From Sapria himalayana (taxonomy: Eukaryota; Streptophyta; Magnoliopsida; Malpighiales; Rafflesiaceae): 64,000 nucleotides of DNA. A program made the position numbers and the translations under genes. A model generated the notes under the pieces. That model saw nothing but the letters and a program-made list of their open reading frames with translations. It made no database searches and was not told where the DNA came from. How positions within the stretch are numbered: the stretch's first letter is position 1; each line of letters begins with the position of its first letter. The DNA lies in the NCBI GenBank assembly GCA_029783825.1, contig JAREIK010001333.1, positions 1,285,090-1,349,089 of the forward strand, read 5' to 3'. Of the stretch, positions 46,080 to 59,000 are shown one piece after another.

Positions 46080-46570
46080 ATGCATCAAATGGGCCGGGCC
46101 GGGCCGGCCTAGTCTGAACTCGGTATGGCTCAGCGTGCTTGGCCCGGCATTACACGCTATAGTGCCGTGCCCCGGCTCATGCCGGGCGTACCCTCAGCAT
46201 GAGTCGTGCCATGCTGGGCCGAAAGATTTTGGCCCGCGTGCCATGCCAGGCACGTCAGGGGGTGCTTGACACGTGGGCACGGCACGCCAGCCCACGCACC
46301 AAGCGACACCTGACAAGGGGGATGACACGCAGCCGCCCAACTGGCGAGCCTCGGCATGCCCGATAGGGTGATGACGGTGTGGCGGTATTTTTGCCGAAAT
46401 TATAATTTTTTTTTAAAATTTAATTGACCCGCCCTGAACAAACCGACCCGAACTTTGCCGAACCGGGTGGATTTCGGGTCGTGGGTTCGTGTCGGGCATG
46501 CCCTCCAAAAAAGCGTGCCGTGCCTGGCACGGCACGTTACTATAGTGTGTCATGTCTGGCACACCACTAG
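46080..46570. mobile_element. GC-rich family-1-like hAT block
   Basis: Starts CATCAAATGGGCCGGGCCGG, an altered left end, and includes GCCATGCCAGGCACG, a TTTTTTTTAAAATTTAATTG core and GGCACGGCACG. No right terminus or target duplication assigned. Confidence 0.5.
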
Positions 46571-46608
46571 ACCTATTGGTCCTAAAAAACACACGGGTCA
46601 TGCTAGGC

Positions 46609-46900
46609 TTGTGTCTGGCCCACGTGTCACAAACACGTGGCACATCCCAAACCACCCACAACACATGGACAATGCTAAACTTGTGTCTGGCCCACGTGTC
46701 ACAAACACATGGCACATCACACCCCACCTACAACACGACTTTGACCATGATAGGCTTATGTCTAGCCCATGTGTCACAAACACGTGGCATATCACAACTC
46801 ACCCCACAACACAGCTTAGGCAATGCTAGGCTTGTATATGGCCAATGCATGGCAAATAAGTGACACATCATAACCCCATACACCAGCTCGTGTGACCAAA
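46609..46900. repeat. ~73-bp tandem repeat, about four units
   Basis: Units start near 46609, 46681, 46755 and 46830, each with TTGTGTCTGGCCCACGTGTC, ACAAACACGTGGCACATC and ACAACACA..GACAATGCTA. Each unit holds the inverted pair CACGTG...CACGTG around ACAAA. Weakly constrained; the frames here are artefacts. Confidence 0.8.
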
Positions 46901-47317
46901 TCATGCTACCTTAGATGGAACCCAGGCTAGCTTGGGTTCGAGTTAATCAATTTTGACAGGCTATCTTATCTTAGAGATGTGCCGAGTCGACATGATTTTT
47001 TATGCATGCATGTATGTGTATATGTGTGTATATGTGTGTGTGTGTGTGGGTGTGTGTGTGGGTGTGTGTGTGTGTGGGTGTGGGTGTGTAGTTGCATCAC
47101 TTCATTTCAAGTAAAGTGATAGATCATATAACCTATTACATTAAAAAAAATGATTATCATCCTCAGCTCATAGACTTATAAATTCTAAAATTCAACAAAA
47201 AATAAGAAATTCAAGATAAAAAATAAGAAATTCAAGATAAAAATTTGAAAATTATCACTTTTTCTTAATTTATATTTTTATAAAATGAGAAATGAATAGT
47301 CATGAAACAGGCCTTCA

Positions 47318-47350
<33 letters not shown>

Positions 47351-47538
47351 AATGGGTTAGGGGCATAATCGTAATAAATGATTTGAGCGACTCTAAAATT
47401 AATTTATTTAGAGTTTATTGAATGAATTTAAAATTATTTTTTTAAAATATTTTATTTTGGTGAACCAAAACACAAATATCCATACTAATCATCCAAGAGC
47501 CCACTAAACCATTTTGAGTTTAACCGAGGGGAGATGCA

Positions 47539-47544
47539 CACGTG
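47539..47544. promoter_or_regulatory. G-box candidate (CACGTG) upstream of NDB
   Basis: ACACGTGACA lies about 190 bp upstream of the proposed TATA box. CACGTG is the binding core for plant bZIP and bHLH factors. CACGTG also recurs in transposons in this window, so the promoter role rests on position only. Confidence 0.35.
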
Positions 47545-47727
47545 ACACGGCTAGACGGATGCACATGGTAGTGGCCCCCAGCCCCATCCATTTTGGACCG
47601 TTGACTTATGTGGCATCAACAAGCACATGACGTTCGGAAAAACAGAATAAACTCGCAAAAAAAAAAATCGCGTGACACAAAATGTTAGAAAACCACCCGT
47701 TTGTTCTTCTCCCTCCGTTACACGTCC

Positions 47728-47737
47728 CTATATAATC
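47728..47737 (+). promoter_or_regulatory. TATA box of the NDB gene
   Basis: CTATATAATC is followed by a CT-rich stretch (CTCCCTCTCGCTCCC), with the ATG 98 bp further on. This is the expected spacing for a plant leader of about 70 bases. No competing TATA site is visible nearby. Confidence 0.6.
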
Positions 47738-47834
47738 TCCCTCTCGCTCCCTGGAGATCGTGGCTCCGCTTCCTTGATCGCTGTGCCATTGAATGTTTCT
47801 CCAGGAGATCGGGAAATTATCACAGGCGACGAGG

Positions 47835-47923
47835 ATGAATGGATTAAGCACGTGCAGGAGAACTTCCAGATTCTTCCATGAATATTCTTCTCTCTCCAAG
47901 CTGTTCGTCGTCTGCACCGTCGG
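47835..47923 (+). CDS. NDB exon 1 (mitochondrial presequence)
   Basis: Encodes MNGLSTCRRTSRFFHEYSSL and SKLFVVCTV plus two bases of Gly. An Arg/Ser-rich amphipathic start followed by a short hydrophobic stretch is typical for NDB proteins. The donor CGG|GTATCG joins exon 2 in phase. An in-frame ATG at 47793 would add 14 residues; I prefer 47835 because the family N-terminus aligns there. Confidence 0.75.
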
Positions 47924-49580
47924 GTATCGAATACGATTCTTCATTTCATCGTGTCGCTTAGCCTTTTTGATTCATGTTTTTGTTGCTGCGTTTTAGTTCA
48001 TAGTGAACGTGCGCGTGTCTTTGTTTGGATCTGATACACGCTGCATTACGTGGAATGTCTGTATGGCTACTTGTTTTAATCGTTGCGAGCTCATCATTAT
48101 TGATCAATCCTGGTGATCATCTTCGTCGACGTTGCCTGCGTCGATAAGATATGCAGTATTTTAGGGTTGCAAACTGCAAGGCTCTGGCATAGACAATTTA
48201 TCTTGATGGCAATGCTCTACGATTGCTTCTAGGGTGGAAACCTATCCGAACCAGAAATTTGCCTCAGACTCGTATCTTTTGCTTCTAAACCTTCTACAAG
48301 TTCAGATTTGCTTGATTTAATGATAACTAATTCCTTGAACTCTAACGTGAGTTGCTAAAAAATGAGTGCTAAATGTCATTTTGCAAACTTAAACAGTATT
48401 TTGACACCCCTAAACAATAATTTTACTCTAATGGTAGGTGCCAAAATGAAGTATTATTTTAATAATTAAATATTTTTTTAATCTCTTGAGAGATTCATTG
48501 TGAGATACACAGTAACCATAACTATTATTTTGTATCCTCTCTTTTCTCTCTCCAAAGTTGTCAAATATGATACTTCTATATCTTGGATGGCATTTTGCAA
48601 CCCCCTATGCCACCCTCGTTGGAGCAACAGAATTTATGATTTAGGTGTCATTTTGGTAGTTACGGGGATGACACTCCTGATAGCACCTCCCGTTGGAGTT
48701 GTTCTAAGTATGCAATGCTACTCTGTGAATACTCGATCATAATTGTATAAATGCAACTCCAACAGGAGGTGCTATCAGGGGTGTCATCTCACAATAGAGG
48801 GAGCAAAATTATGGTATAGAGGTGTTATATTTGGCAACTTTGGAGAGAGAAAAGAGAGGATGCAAAATAGAAGTTATGGCTACTGTGCATTTCACAATGA
48901 CTCTCTTCAAGGGGTTGAAAAAATAACTTTTGAATAAAAAAATATTTAATTTTTAAAATAGCATCTCATTTTGATACCTACCATTGGCGCAAAATTATTG
49001 TTTATGGGTGTCAAAATACTGTTTATGTTTGCAAAATTATATTTAGCACTCCTTTTTTAGTAACTCCCATTGGAGTTGATCTAAATTCATTCTCAATATA
49101 ATGTTTCTACTCGTACGATTATCATTTAGGGCAATTGGGTATGGAGGTGTTCTTCAGGGCGAGGCTTCTTGGAAGCCCAATGGGCTTCCTCTCCAAAGGG
49201 TTGGTCTGAGGTGGGCCTGCATTTGTAGGGATATAGGCGACATGGTGGAGGTAGTGGGCCATGCTAGCCATGATGGGGTGGCCCATGTGTCATTCGTGGA
49301 TGTGATGTGGGCTGGCCCTATGTGTCAACCTGATGTGCTTCTCTTGACCATGGTGCATGTGCCCCAAAGCCCAAACATGGGTCTTTCTCTGGTCAGGCAT
49401 ATCTAAAATTAGGGCCAAGCAAAGCAGCAGCTTGGATTTGTAGATGACCCAAACTTGAATATGTCTACTAGGTCAGGCATATCTATCTTTAAAATTAGGG
49501 CGAGTTGAGTTGTACCCATTTTTTCTTCTTTTTCGCTTTATGATGTTTTTCTGATTTTTCATGATTTGAAAATATATATG

Positions 49581-49619
<39 letters not shown>

Positions 49620-50016
49620 GTGTATATATATGAATATAGATATCACATTCACATCACACTTAAGTTTGACACTAAAATTTTTATTTTTATTTTTTTAAAT
49701 AATCACTAATTTCTGATAATGAGGGAACACCACCGTACAACTCACAATTGTCACCATTGTCTGTAAATGTCACCTTCCACGTTGGTATTTTCGACATGGG
49801 TCTGGATCAGTAGCTCAGAATCGAGGGAAAACTGGAAGATGGAGAGAAAAAATTAGGAGAATCAGACATGCGAGGTCTGCAGTTAGAGGCGAGATCTGAT
49901 GGTCGTGTAATATGTTCTAGAGGGTTGTTGCTGGGTAACATTTACACAGTACTCGATCTAAGCCTGCACCACAATTTTGGTGATTTGGTTTTCGTGTTTT
50001 ATTATTGTTGTTCTAA

Positions 50017-50051
<35 letters not shown>

Positions 50052-53000
50052 CGTGCCGATTGTTTGTGGTTGCAGGGGAGCAAGCATGGTGGCTTATGCT
50101 GAGGCAAGCTCATCGACGGACGTTCTCGTCTCCCCCAAATCCGAAAACAAGAAAAAGAAGGTGGTTGTGCTTGGAACTGGCTGGGCAGGAACAAGTTTTC
50201 TGAAGAATTTGAATCATCCGTCGTATGATGTTCAAGTAATATCTCCGCGTAACTACTTTGCTTTCACTCCCTTGCTGCCGAGCGTTACCTGCGGAACGGT
50301 CGAAGCACGGAGCATCGTTGAACCCATTCGAAAAATTGTTAGGAAGGTAATAAATTCATGTTCATGAGCAAGCTTCTTCCTCGTTGTCTGTTATGGAATA
50401 TGAGCATGCTTTTTCATAGTTGTCTGTTATGGTAAATGAGCAAGCTTTTTCATCATTTTCTAGATCAGTTAACTTGTTTTGTTCAAATTAGTGATAATTT
50501 TGCCTTTAGCATTAAATGGGTTGGAGGGTTTTTTGTTGCTTGCGTCTAGGGGAAGTTAGACGTGTTGCTGTAAATTTAGTATTTTCTGTATATTTCTGTT
50601 ATTTGGCCCCTGCTAAGTTTCACACCTAGCATGGATGATAAAACAGGTTATTTGACCTGGCCAATTATATTTGTAGGTACTAGGGTTTGCTCTTGAAGTT
50701 ATAGCAGAGCAAATTTGCACTAAAATGTGTCGTGGGACTGATTCATAGTTTTAAAATGCGCAAGACGCACCAAGGCACAAAGGTCTCTTGGAACCAAGGA
50801 TTAAAATATCGATTTTTACGGATATATCAGTATTTTGATTTTACGGATATATCGGATATATCAAAGATATATCGGTGTGTATTTGTATATGAGCACCAAT
50901 CAAGGATAGATATATCGGCCTTAATGAATATATCGATACTTAAAATTTATGGATATATCGGAGATATATCGGTGGATATATCATAAATTTTTATCATTGC
51001 TTGGAATCTTGAGTGGCACCTAAGGCGTGAGATTTTGTGAAGTGAAATGTGATTTTGGATGCACATAAATTTTTATTAAATATGATTCTATTGATAAAAA
51101 AATAAGTCTTCTTAATATTAAAATAAATTTTGATGAAAAAAAAAATAAATGAAATTATATAAATTTTAATATATAATTATAAATTTTGAGAATAAAAATA
51201 TTTAAAAAAATATTAGTATATAAGATATACCTCTTTAGTAAGGCGTGTGCATTGGAAGGCGAGACGCTATAGCTACGGAATGGTTGTGCCTTGAGCCTAG
51301 GTACGCCTTAAGCGCGCCTTTCATAGCTATGGGTTGACCCAACCCAATAGCATGTAGACTCAGTATGTGGCAAGCCTTTGGGTCATGCTAGGTCTACCTG
51401 CATGCAATCTTAGGTGTTGGGTATGGCTTAACCAACCTAGTTATATTAGGTCACTTGGTTTACTTGTGCTGGACTAAAGATCCAAATTATCTCGATTAAG
51501 ACATTAGGTCAACACATAACTCTCCTATTGAAAAGATCATCTAGAGGGAGTAGTTTTAATTCTTATTTAGACTTTTCATAAATATTTTTGAAAATTTGAG
51601 ACTTATCAGACATAATTTTTTATAATTTTCAGCAGTAATATTATCAATATATTAGGTTTTCCCGAATTTTATGATAAAGTGATAGTCTTGTGTACTGGAT
51701 ATGATTTTCATACACAGAAACATCATGTACTACCACTAGTCTCTTTAGCTTTGTTATTGTTTCATACTTCTAAATAATTAATTCATGAGCAAATAATTAT
51801 GTCATAATATTCAGTCTTTATTTTTTGATTTGATTGATGTAATGATACATAATGTTATAATAATTAATGTTTGTTGTGATTTTATTGATCCCACATCACT
51901 CTCAGATGAGGTCCTTGAGTGGTTTATAAGATTGGTATCCTTTTAACTCGTTAGATGCATTTTAAACCCATGAAGCCTGCCTAAAGTTGAGCCAAAGCAG
52001 ACAATATCTGGTGGGTGATGGAAGCCCATTTATAACATGTTATCAACACGATGCATGTGATTGGGGGTGGTGTGTATGTTGTGATCCTGTTGATCCCACA
52101 TCGCTTCTACACAATGTTCTTGAGTGGCTTATGAGCGTGGTACTCCTTTAACCAGTAAGATACATTTTAAACCCATGAAGCTTGCCTGAAGTTGGGCCAA
52201 AGCGGACAATATCTAGTGGGTGTGCGGAAATTCATTTATAATAATGATCAAATTTTTTAGAATATTGGATAATGTGATGGTAGATTACACAATATTGTTT
52301 TGTTTAATGTAATATATATTCATATTACATATAATCTTATATATAATTTGCTTTAGTCCATAAGTTGGGTGCTTTCAAATAATAAAAAAATTAATAAAAA
52401 ACAAAAATATATTTCAGGGTACCCAACTTGTGGTATGACTAAATATAATTTATCATGTTTAGTCTTCAGAAAAATATTACCAAGATCGTTCAATTTTTTA
52501 TATGACATTAAAAAGTGAACTAAACAATAAAGTCACATTTTTTGTGAAACAACTCACAATCAATGACCATTAGCTATAAATATCCCTATATCCTTGTTAA
52601 AATATAGCGGTATTGGTGCTATCATGTTCTCTATAAGAATATAGAGAACATGAGACAACACAATCAAATTGACTTTGATACTATCTTGTAAATGTCTGTT
52701 AGTACATCAAGTTGTTTGTTGTACTTCTCTGTAACCCAAAAAATTGTCTCCACACTCCAAAACTAGTCTACACTACATGTTGCGTGCTACATATTATTTA
52801 CTACTTGGTCTACATTATATGCATCACACTACATTGTTTGCACTTCATAGTCTACACTACATGTGCATTACACAATCTTCACTACACAAGACTTATTGAA
52901 ATTGTTTTGTTCAATCAGATCGACCCAACCTAACTTGGATATGAAACCGATACTAACAAGGACGCCTCACTAGCATTTGTAACTTTTTTCTTCTTGAACA

Positions 53001-56000
53001 AAATGATTAATTGAACTAAATTATGTGATCTGGTAAAAAAAATATAGTTTTTTCGAACACAAAATTTCCTTAATTTTTTTTTCAAATTCTTATGTCACCT
53101 AATTCTTTGAGTCATTATTCTAGGTGCTAATAATATGATTTGAATGGTATCAATTTTATCATTGTCTTGGCTATCAATGATGAATATTAACTTGATGGCA
53201 AATAATAATCTTTGGTGAGCTTTATTCTTTTGTAATAGTGATATTTACATATCTTAATGCCATGTTGAGCAGATAAGTGTGGAGAATGACAATATAAGAT
53301 GGAATATCGTTAAATATTTTATTAACTAATAATTGGGGTAATTGTAATATTTTTAGTAATTACAAATTGTTGGAGATCATGTCTTGATACGATAATAAAT
53401 ATCATTGTCCAAATGTGATAGGTTTTGGTTTCTAGATTTATTAGATGTAGTTTCTTTGAATTTTAGAGATAAGTTAGTTGATGTATTAATTTCTTTTAGA
53501 TTTCTCGTTAAAAGTAGAAGTTGTGTATTAAGTATAATTTTTATCTCCTTCCACAAATCGTAGTATGAAAATATTATTAATGAACTCTAAAATATGTACA
53601 ACATAGTGATACAATAAGCATGTCATAAATATTTTGAATTATTAAAAAACATCACATGAATAGTGAATTACTCTTCACAATGACACATGTTAAATATAAC
53701 AACCAAAAAATTATAATAATAATGAAAAAATTCTATCTGATAATCAAATGTGTACGAGGAGTGTTCAACACTAATTTGGATTTGAGTAGCTCACAGGCTC
53801 AGTGCTATGATTCATAAAGTATTAAAGCATATTAACAAAAAAAAAATTTAAACCACGTTACCCCTATCAATATGACATGTAAATATTTATAATGTCATGT
53901 TTCGAGGAAAAAAAATGAACTAAAATATTTAAAAAAATTTTGTAAAGATATCTATTAATTGATATATTTAAGAAATATATGTTATAGTAATAATTATATC
54001 ATTGATCATTTCAATAAAAAAGAAATAATTTTTCTTCGTATTTTATTCGCTCATAAAATATTGGATTAGATTACAATGTCAAATGGGTTGTGCTAGGCCG
54101 CATGACTTATTTTTTTAGGCTCATGCGGGCTTTCATGTCATGGCGTGCCATTCATTGGAGGGCAGGCCTTGCACGGCTAGCGGCTCGAAATCAGTCTGGG
54201 TTTGAGTTGGTTCGGGTCGGTCGTGCATGTTCTAGGCCAAGATAAAATTAGGGTTAGTGCCATTGAGCCTTTGTCACTCTTCGGGCATGTCGAGTTGTGG
54301 CCCATCGGGGGTCGCCGTGTCGTCCCCAGTCGGGCATCACTGTGACAGTCGTCGTGTGTTGCTCGGTACATCATTGCCCATGTCGTGCCCACTTGCCAGG
54401 CACTTGGGCTGGTACGACACCCTGGTCGAAGACCCTCGACATAGCACAGCACAAATTGTGCTGAGGGTCTTGTGCCGAAGATCCTCTTTATCTAATTATC
54501 ATAATAAATAGTATTTGGATAATTAAAAGGATACTTAATTTTTTTAAATATGATTTTTAATTAAAAATATCTCACATTTGATCATCATTATCATTTTAAA
54601 TTCTATCTATGTGTTGAATTTCAAAATATTTATTATTTTTTTAGAAGACATGATTATATTCAAGCAAAATATAATCATGTATAATATACTTTTTTTTAGT
54701 ATTAGTTGAGTGTCCAACTTAAAGTTGAAATATCTATTTAGATGAACATATAGAGAATTTATGAAATAATTAATTATATTGTCTGTATAAAATATATTTG
54801 ATCTATTGTTGTCTGTATAAAAAATTAGATAAATAATTTTTTTTATAATCAATTTCGTGAGTCATAAAATAATAAATTAATATTAGTTTAATAAGAGTAT
54901 CTATTAAAACATAGTCTAAAAGATAAATCTATTCGAGAGTATCAAATATATATTTTCTCTATGACAATATAATATCTCTTATGAAGTAGATAATTTTAAT
55001 CTCAAGAAAGTATTTGAGTTTTTAAAGATTTTTTATTCGAAACTATGATAAAAAATATTTATTAAATTAAATGATTCTCAATTCATCTTTATTCATAATA
55101 AATATTTAATCTATGTAGACAATGCAATTGGCAGAATCAACTTTCCATTTGAGCTACTCTGGAAAACAAAGAGAAAAATCTATAATACACATGCATGACA
55201 CAAAAATGATAACGACCAATGAAAATTTTAAACTAGTCTTTTTGTTATTAAATTGTTTGAAATTTAGGTGATTGTTCCATACAAACATCTTCTTCAAGAT
55301 TTAGCTGATATCTTCTATTTATGAGATGTTGCCAATAATATTAGAATCTATTTTGAGATTATTTTGGCTATTTAAGTGAAAATATTCTATTAATTTATAC
55401 CTAATGCCTAAGTGAATCCTTTGACAATAAGTTTTTTTTTAAGGTGATCTATTCTCTTTTCTAGATTTGTTTTTGTAGCGAACATTCAGCTGTAATAAAT
55501 AATAAATCTCTTCATAGATCTATGTACTAGTCCTCATGTTTATAATTATGATTGAAGATATTTTGTTTTTTTGTAATGAAGATGTTATCTACATAGGCAA
55601 TTAACAGTATCAACTTGCTATTTTAGCTCCTTTGAAAAACAAAGAGAAATCTTCAAGACACATTAATGACACAAACATAATTTTTGTGAATGAAATTTTG
55701 TAAACTAAGTTCTCTTTGATTGTACTATTTGAAATTTGGGTAACTGCTCCATACAAGCATCCTCTATAAGGTCTTGTTGGCGTTTCTTCCAATTATGAGA
55801 TGTTGCTAATGATATTAGAAATTATATTGAGGTTATTGGTTATTGAAATTTGGTAATTTTGGTAATTTAGAGTGAATTCTTTGACAATAAATCTTTTTAA
55901 AGTTGATTTAAATGATCAAAATAAGTAGAATCATTTGCATGATCACATGACATCTTAGGAGCCCCTCATTATTATTAAATAAATCTATGTATGTGCTTCG

Positions 56001-59000
56001 CATAGTTAAGACCAGGGAAGCGCGGACATGGCTCCTTACAGTCGTGTCCACATGTTCGACACGTGGACACGTGGACACGATACAGACACGGCACAAATAC
56101 GTGTCCGATATGCCATGTGGCGTATCATTGATAAATTCATATCCGATATGCCATGTGGCATATCGGACGGTCGCGTATCGGTCGTCCAGTGGCCAACATC
56201 GCCGCATGGGCGATGTTGGCCACTCGACGCAGGCGGCATGCACGAATTGAGGGGGGGAGGCAGAGGGCAGGCGTGAATTGAGGGGGGGAGGTAGGGGCGG
56301 GCGTGAATTGAGGGGGGAGGCAGGGGGCGGGCGTGAATTAGGGGGGGGGGGGGCAGGGGGCAGGCACGAATTGTGGGGGGGTGGAGGCATGGGGCAGGCG
56401 CGAATTGAGGGGGGGGGGAGGCATGGGGCGGGCAGGAATTGAGAGGGGAGGAAGGCGGGCAGGAATTGAGAGGGGAGGTAGGCGGGCAGGAATTGAGAGG
56501 GGAGGTAGGCGGGCAGGAATTGAGAGGGGAGGTAGGCGGGCGGGAACTGAGGGGGGAGGTAGGTTAGCGCTAAAATAAAACAGAATGTTTTAATAAAATA
56601 AAATAAAATATTTTTATTTTATAAAATAAAAAAATATATTTTTATATAATATAAGATAGTTTTAAAATATTATCTTATAAAATAAAATAAAATATTTTTA
56701 TTTTATAAAATAAATAAATATATATTTATTATAAAAAATTAAAATATTTTAATTTTTTTTATTTTATTTTATAAAATATCTAATATTTATAAAGAAAATA
56801 ATTTTATTTTTAATTTTATTTTTTTTATCATGCCGTATCTTAGCCGTATCCGTATTCTAGTTTTTTAGAATTTGTCCTGTCCCCGTATCCTGTCGTGTCT
56901 GTGTTCTTGTCCGTGATTCTTAGGTTAAGACTAAGTTTTAGCTAGTCAAGGTTTTTTTTTTTCTTAGTTCATCTTGTGATGGGAGCAGATTATACTCCGG
57001 AGCTACTAGATCATCTAGACTAGAGAGGTTTTGTTTTTAAGAAAATTTTACTTTTTTTAGAATCAATCTTTTATGTACTTGTTGATACATGCAATGACTA
57101 AATAAAAATTAATCTAAGAAATATTAATATCTTGATAGTTTTATTCTTGAAAATCAAAAGAGGTGTCTAAATAGTATTGAATTAGAGACTTACCCTTCTT
57201 AGATGAGTACATTTGTTATTGTATTTTTTTGTAAAAATTACCAACAAACTTGTAAGATCGTATCTAATACATAAAGCTTCTGTCCAATCTAATAGATATT
57301 AAAATCTTGACAGTCTTATCCTCGAAAATCAAAAGAGGTGTCTAAATAGCCTTGAATTAAAGACATACTTTTCTTAGTGGATAACACTTGTTATTGTATT
57401 TTTTTTTAGTAAAAATTACCTACACACTTATGAGATCATATCAAATAAATAAGATTTCTGCTCACTCTAAGAGATGTTATTATTATAACAATCTTACCCT
57501 CAAAAATCAAAAGAGCTGTCTAAATAGTATTGAATTAGAGACTTGCCTTTCTTAGATGATGATACTTGTTTTTGTATTTATTGGTAAAAATTTCTCACAC
57601 ACTTGTAAGATCATAGCTAATACATAATGCTTCTCCCCAGTCTAAGAGATATTAATATCTTGACAGTCTTATTTTCGAAAGCCAAAAGAAATATCTAAAT
57701 AGTCTTGAATTCGAGACTCATCGTTCTTGCACGATGATACTTATCATTGTATTTCTTGGTAAAAATAACCTACCCACTTAAAAGATTGTATCCAGTACAC
57801 AAGGCTTCTGCCTAATTTAAGAAATGTTAATATATTAATAGTCTTATTCTCAAAAATTAAAGATGATACTTGTTATTGTATTTCTTGGTAAATATTACTT
57901 ACGCACTTATAAGATCGTATCTAATACACAAGGCTTCTGCTCAGTCTAAGAGATGTTACTATCTTGACAGTTTTATCCTCGAGAGTCAAAGAGGTGTCTA
58001 AATAGTCTTGAATTTGAAATTTACCATTCTTGGACGAGAACACTTGTTATTGTATTTCTTGGTAAAAATTGTATTAAAATTCTTGATTAAATTTTTATTT
58101 GGTCTTGGCTCAGAAAAAAGTTGATGTTTGTTTCTGGGAAGCTGAATGTACAAAAATTGATTCCGACAACAAGAAAGTCTACTGCAAATGTAATCAAAAT
58201 GGCGCCGCGAATGGGAACAAAGAGTTTGTTGTGGAGTATGATTACCTTGTAATAGCAATGGGAGCCCGCCCAAATACATTCAACACCCCCGGCGTTGTTG
58301 AGCACTGCAATTTCTTGAAGGTATTTGCTTGGGGATTTATATTTTGGAAAATTAAAAAAAAAATGTAAGCATGCGTGGAAGAATATTTTTTTTTTTAAAT
58401 ATATATATATATTGGAAATATGCTCGAGAAATAATGTTTTCTCACAGGAAGTGGAAGATGCCCAACATATTCGAAGGACTGTTATTGATTCCTTCGAGAA
58501 GGCGTGCCTGCCTACTTTGACGGACGAGGAGAGACGGAGAATGCTTCACTTTGTCGTGGTCGGTGGTGGCCCAACTGGCGTGGAATTTGCCGCAGAGCTC
58601 CATGACTTTGTTAAAGATGACTTGGTCAAGTTGTATCCTCTTGCCAAAGATTTTGTGAAAATCACACTTCTCGAGGCCGCTGATCACATTCTAAACATGT
58701 GAGTGAACCTATTCTTTTTTGGGTGGCCTAGTCGGGCCACTGTGCCCTGCCAGGCATGGCACGACCGACATGATTTTGGGTAGACTCGTGCCTAACATGC
58801 CGGGTTCTCTCGGGTCATGCTAGTTTTGTGGGCAGCGCCACCACTACCACACACTGATGATCAGACACGAGCCACTGTTAACCTACCCCGTACCAGAACG
58901 GTCTGGCACGGGCATGTCACGGATATTTGGTCACCTAGTTTTTGCCACTCTTGACCCATTCCTAATCCCGGCTCATGGCCATCATGCCATTGGGCCGTGC

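Larger units (their letters stand above)
44886..47700. other. intergenic region
   Basis: AT-rich DNA with microsatellites at 45583-45660 and 47030-47090 (GT-rich) and 47318-47348 (CA). A GC-rich transposon block (46065-46570) and a ~73-bp tandem repeat (46609-46900) are listed separately. Frames within it are translations of repeats. Confidence 0.65.
47924..50075 (+). other. intron 1 of NDB (2.15 kb)
   Basis: Contains the inverted MITE pair (48336-49079), a (TG)n run (49583-49617) and (CT)n before the acceptor. The GC-richer stretch 49100-49420 (ORF 49101-49406) has no recognised protein content and I do not call it. Confidence 0.7.
50347..58113 (+). other. intron 2 of NDB (7.8 kb)
   Basis: Holds a hAT-like GGCGCG element with a nested ATATCGG repeat, the TRIM-like element, SINE-like copies, a Copia relic, family-2 copy 4 and the 176-bp array, each listed. 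The AT-rich stretches 52260-53370, 53570-54060 and 54500-55080 show no supportable feature. Confidence 0.8.

Noticed and set aside
47606..47944. Minus-strand 112-codon ORF over the NDB promoter and first exon
   Set aside because: It is the shadow of the leader and exon 1 on the opposite strand; no domain.
49101..49406. 101-codon ORF in NDB intron 1
   Set aside because: No family resemblance, within an intron, and adjacent to MITEs; probably part of an unrecognised repeat.
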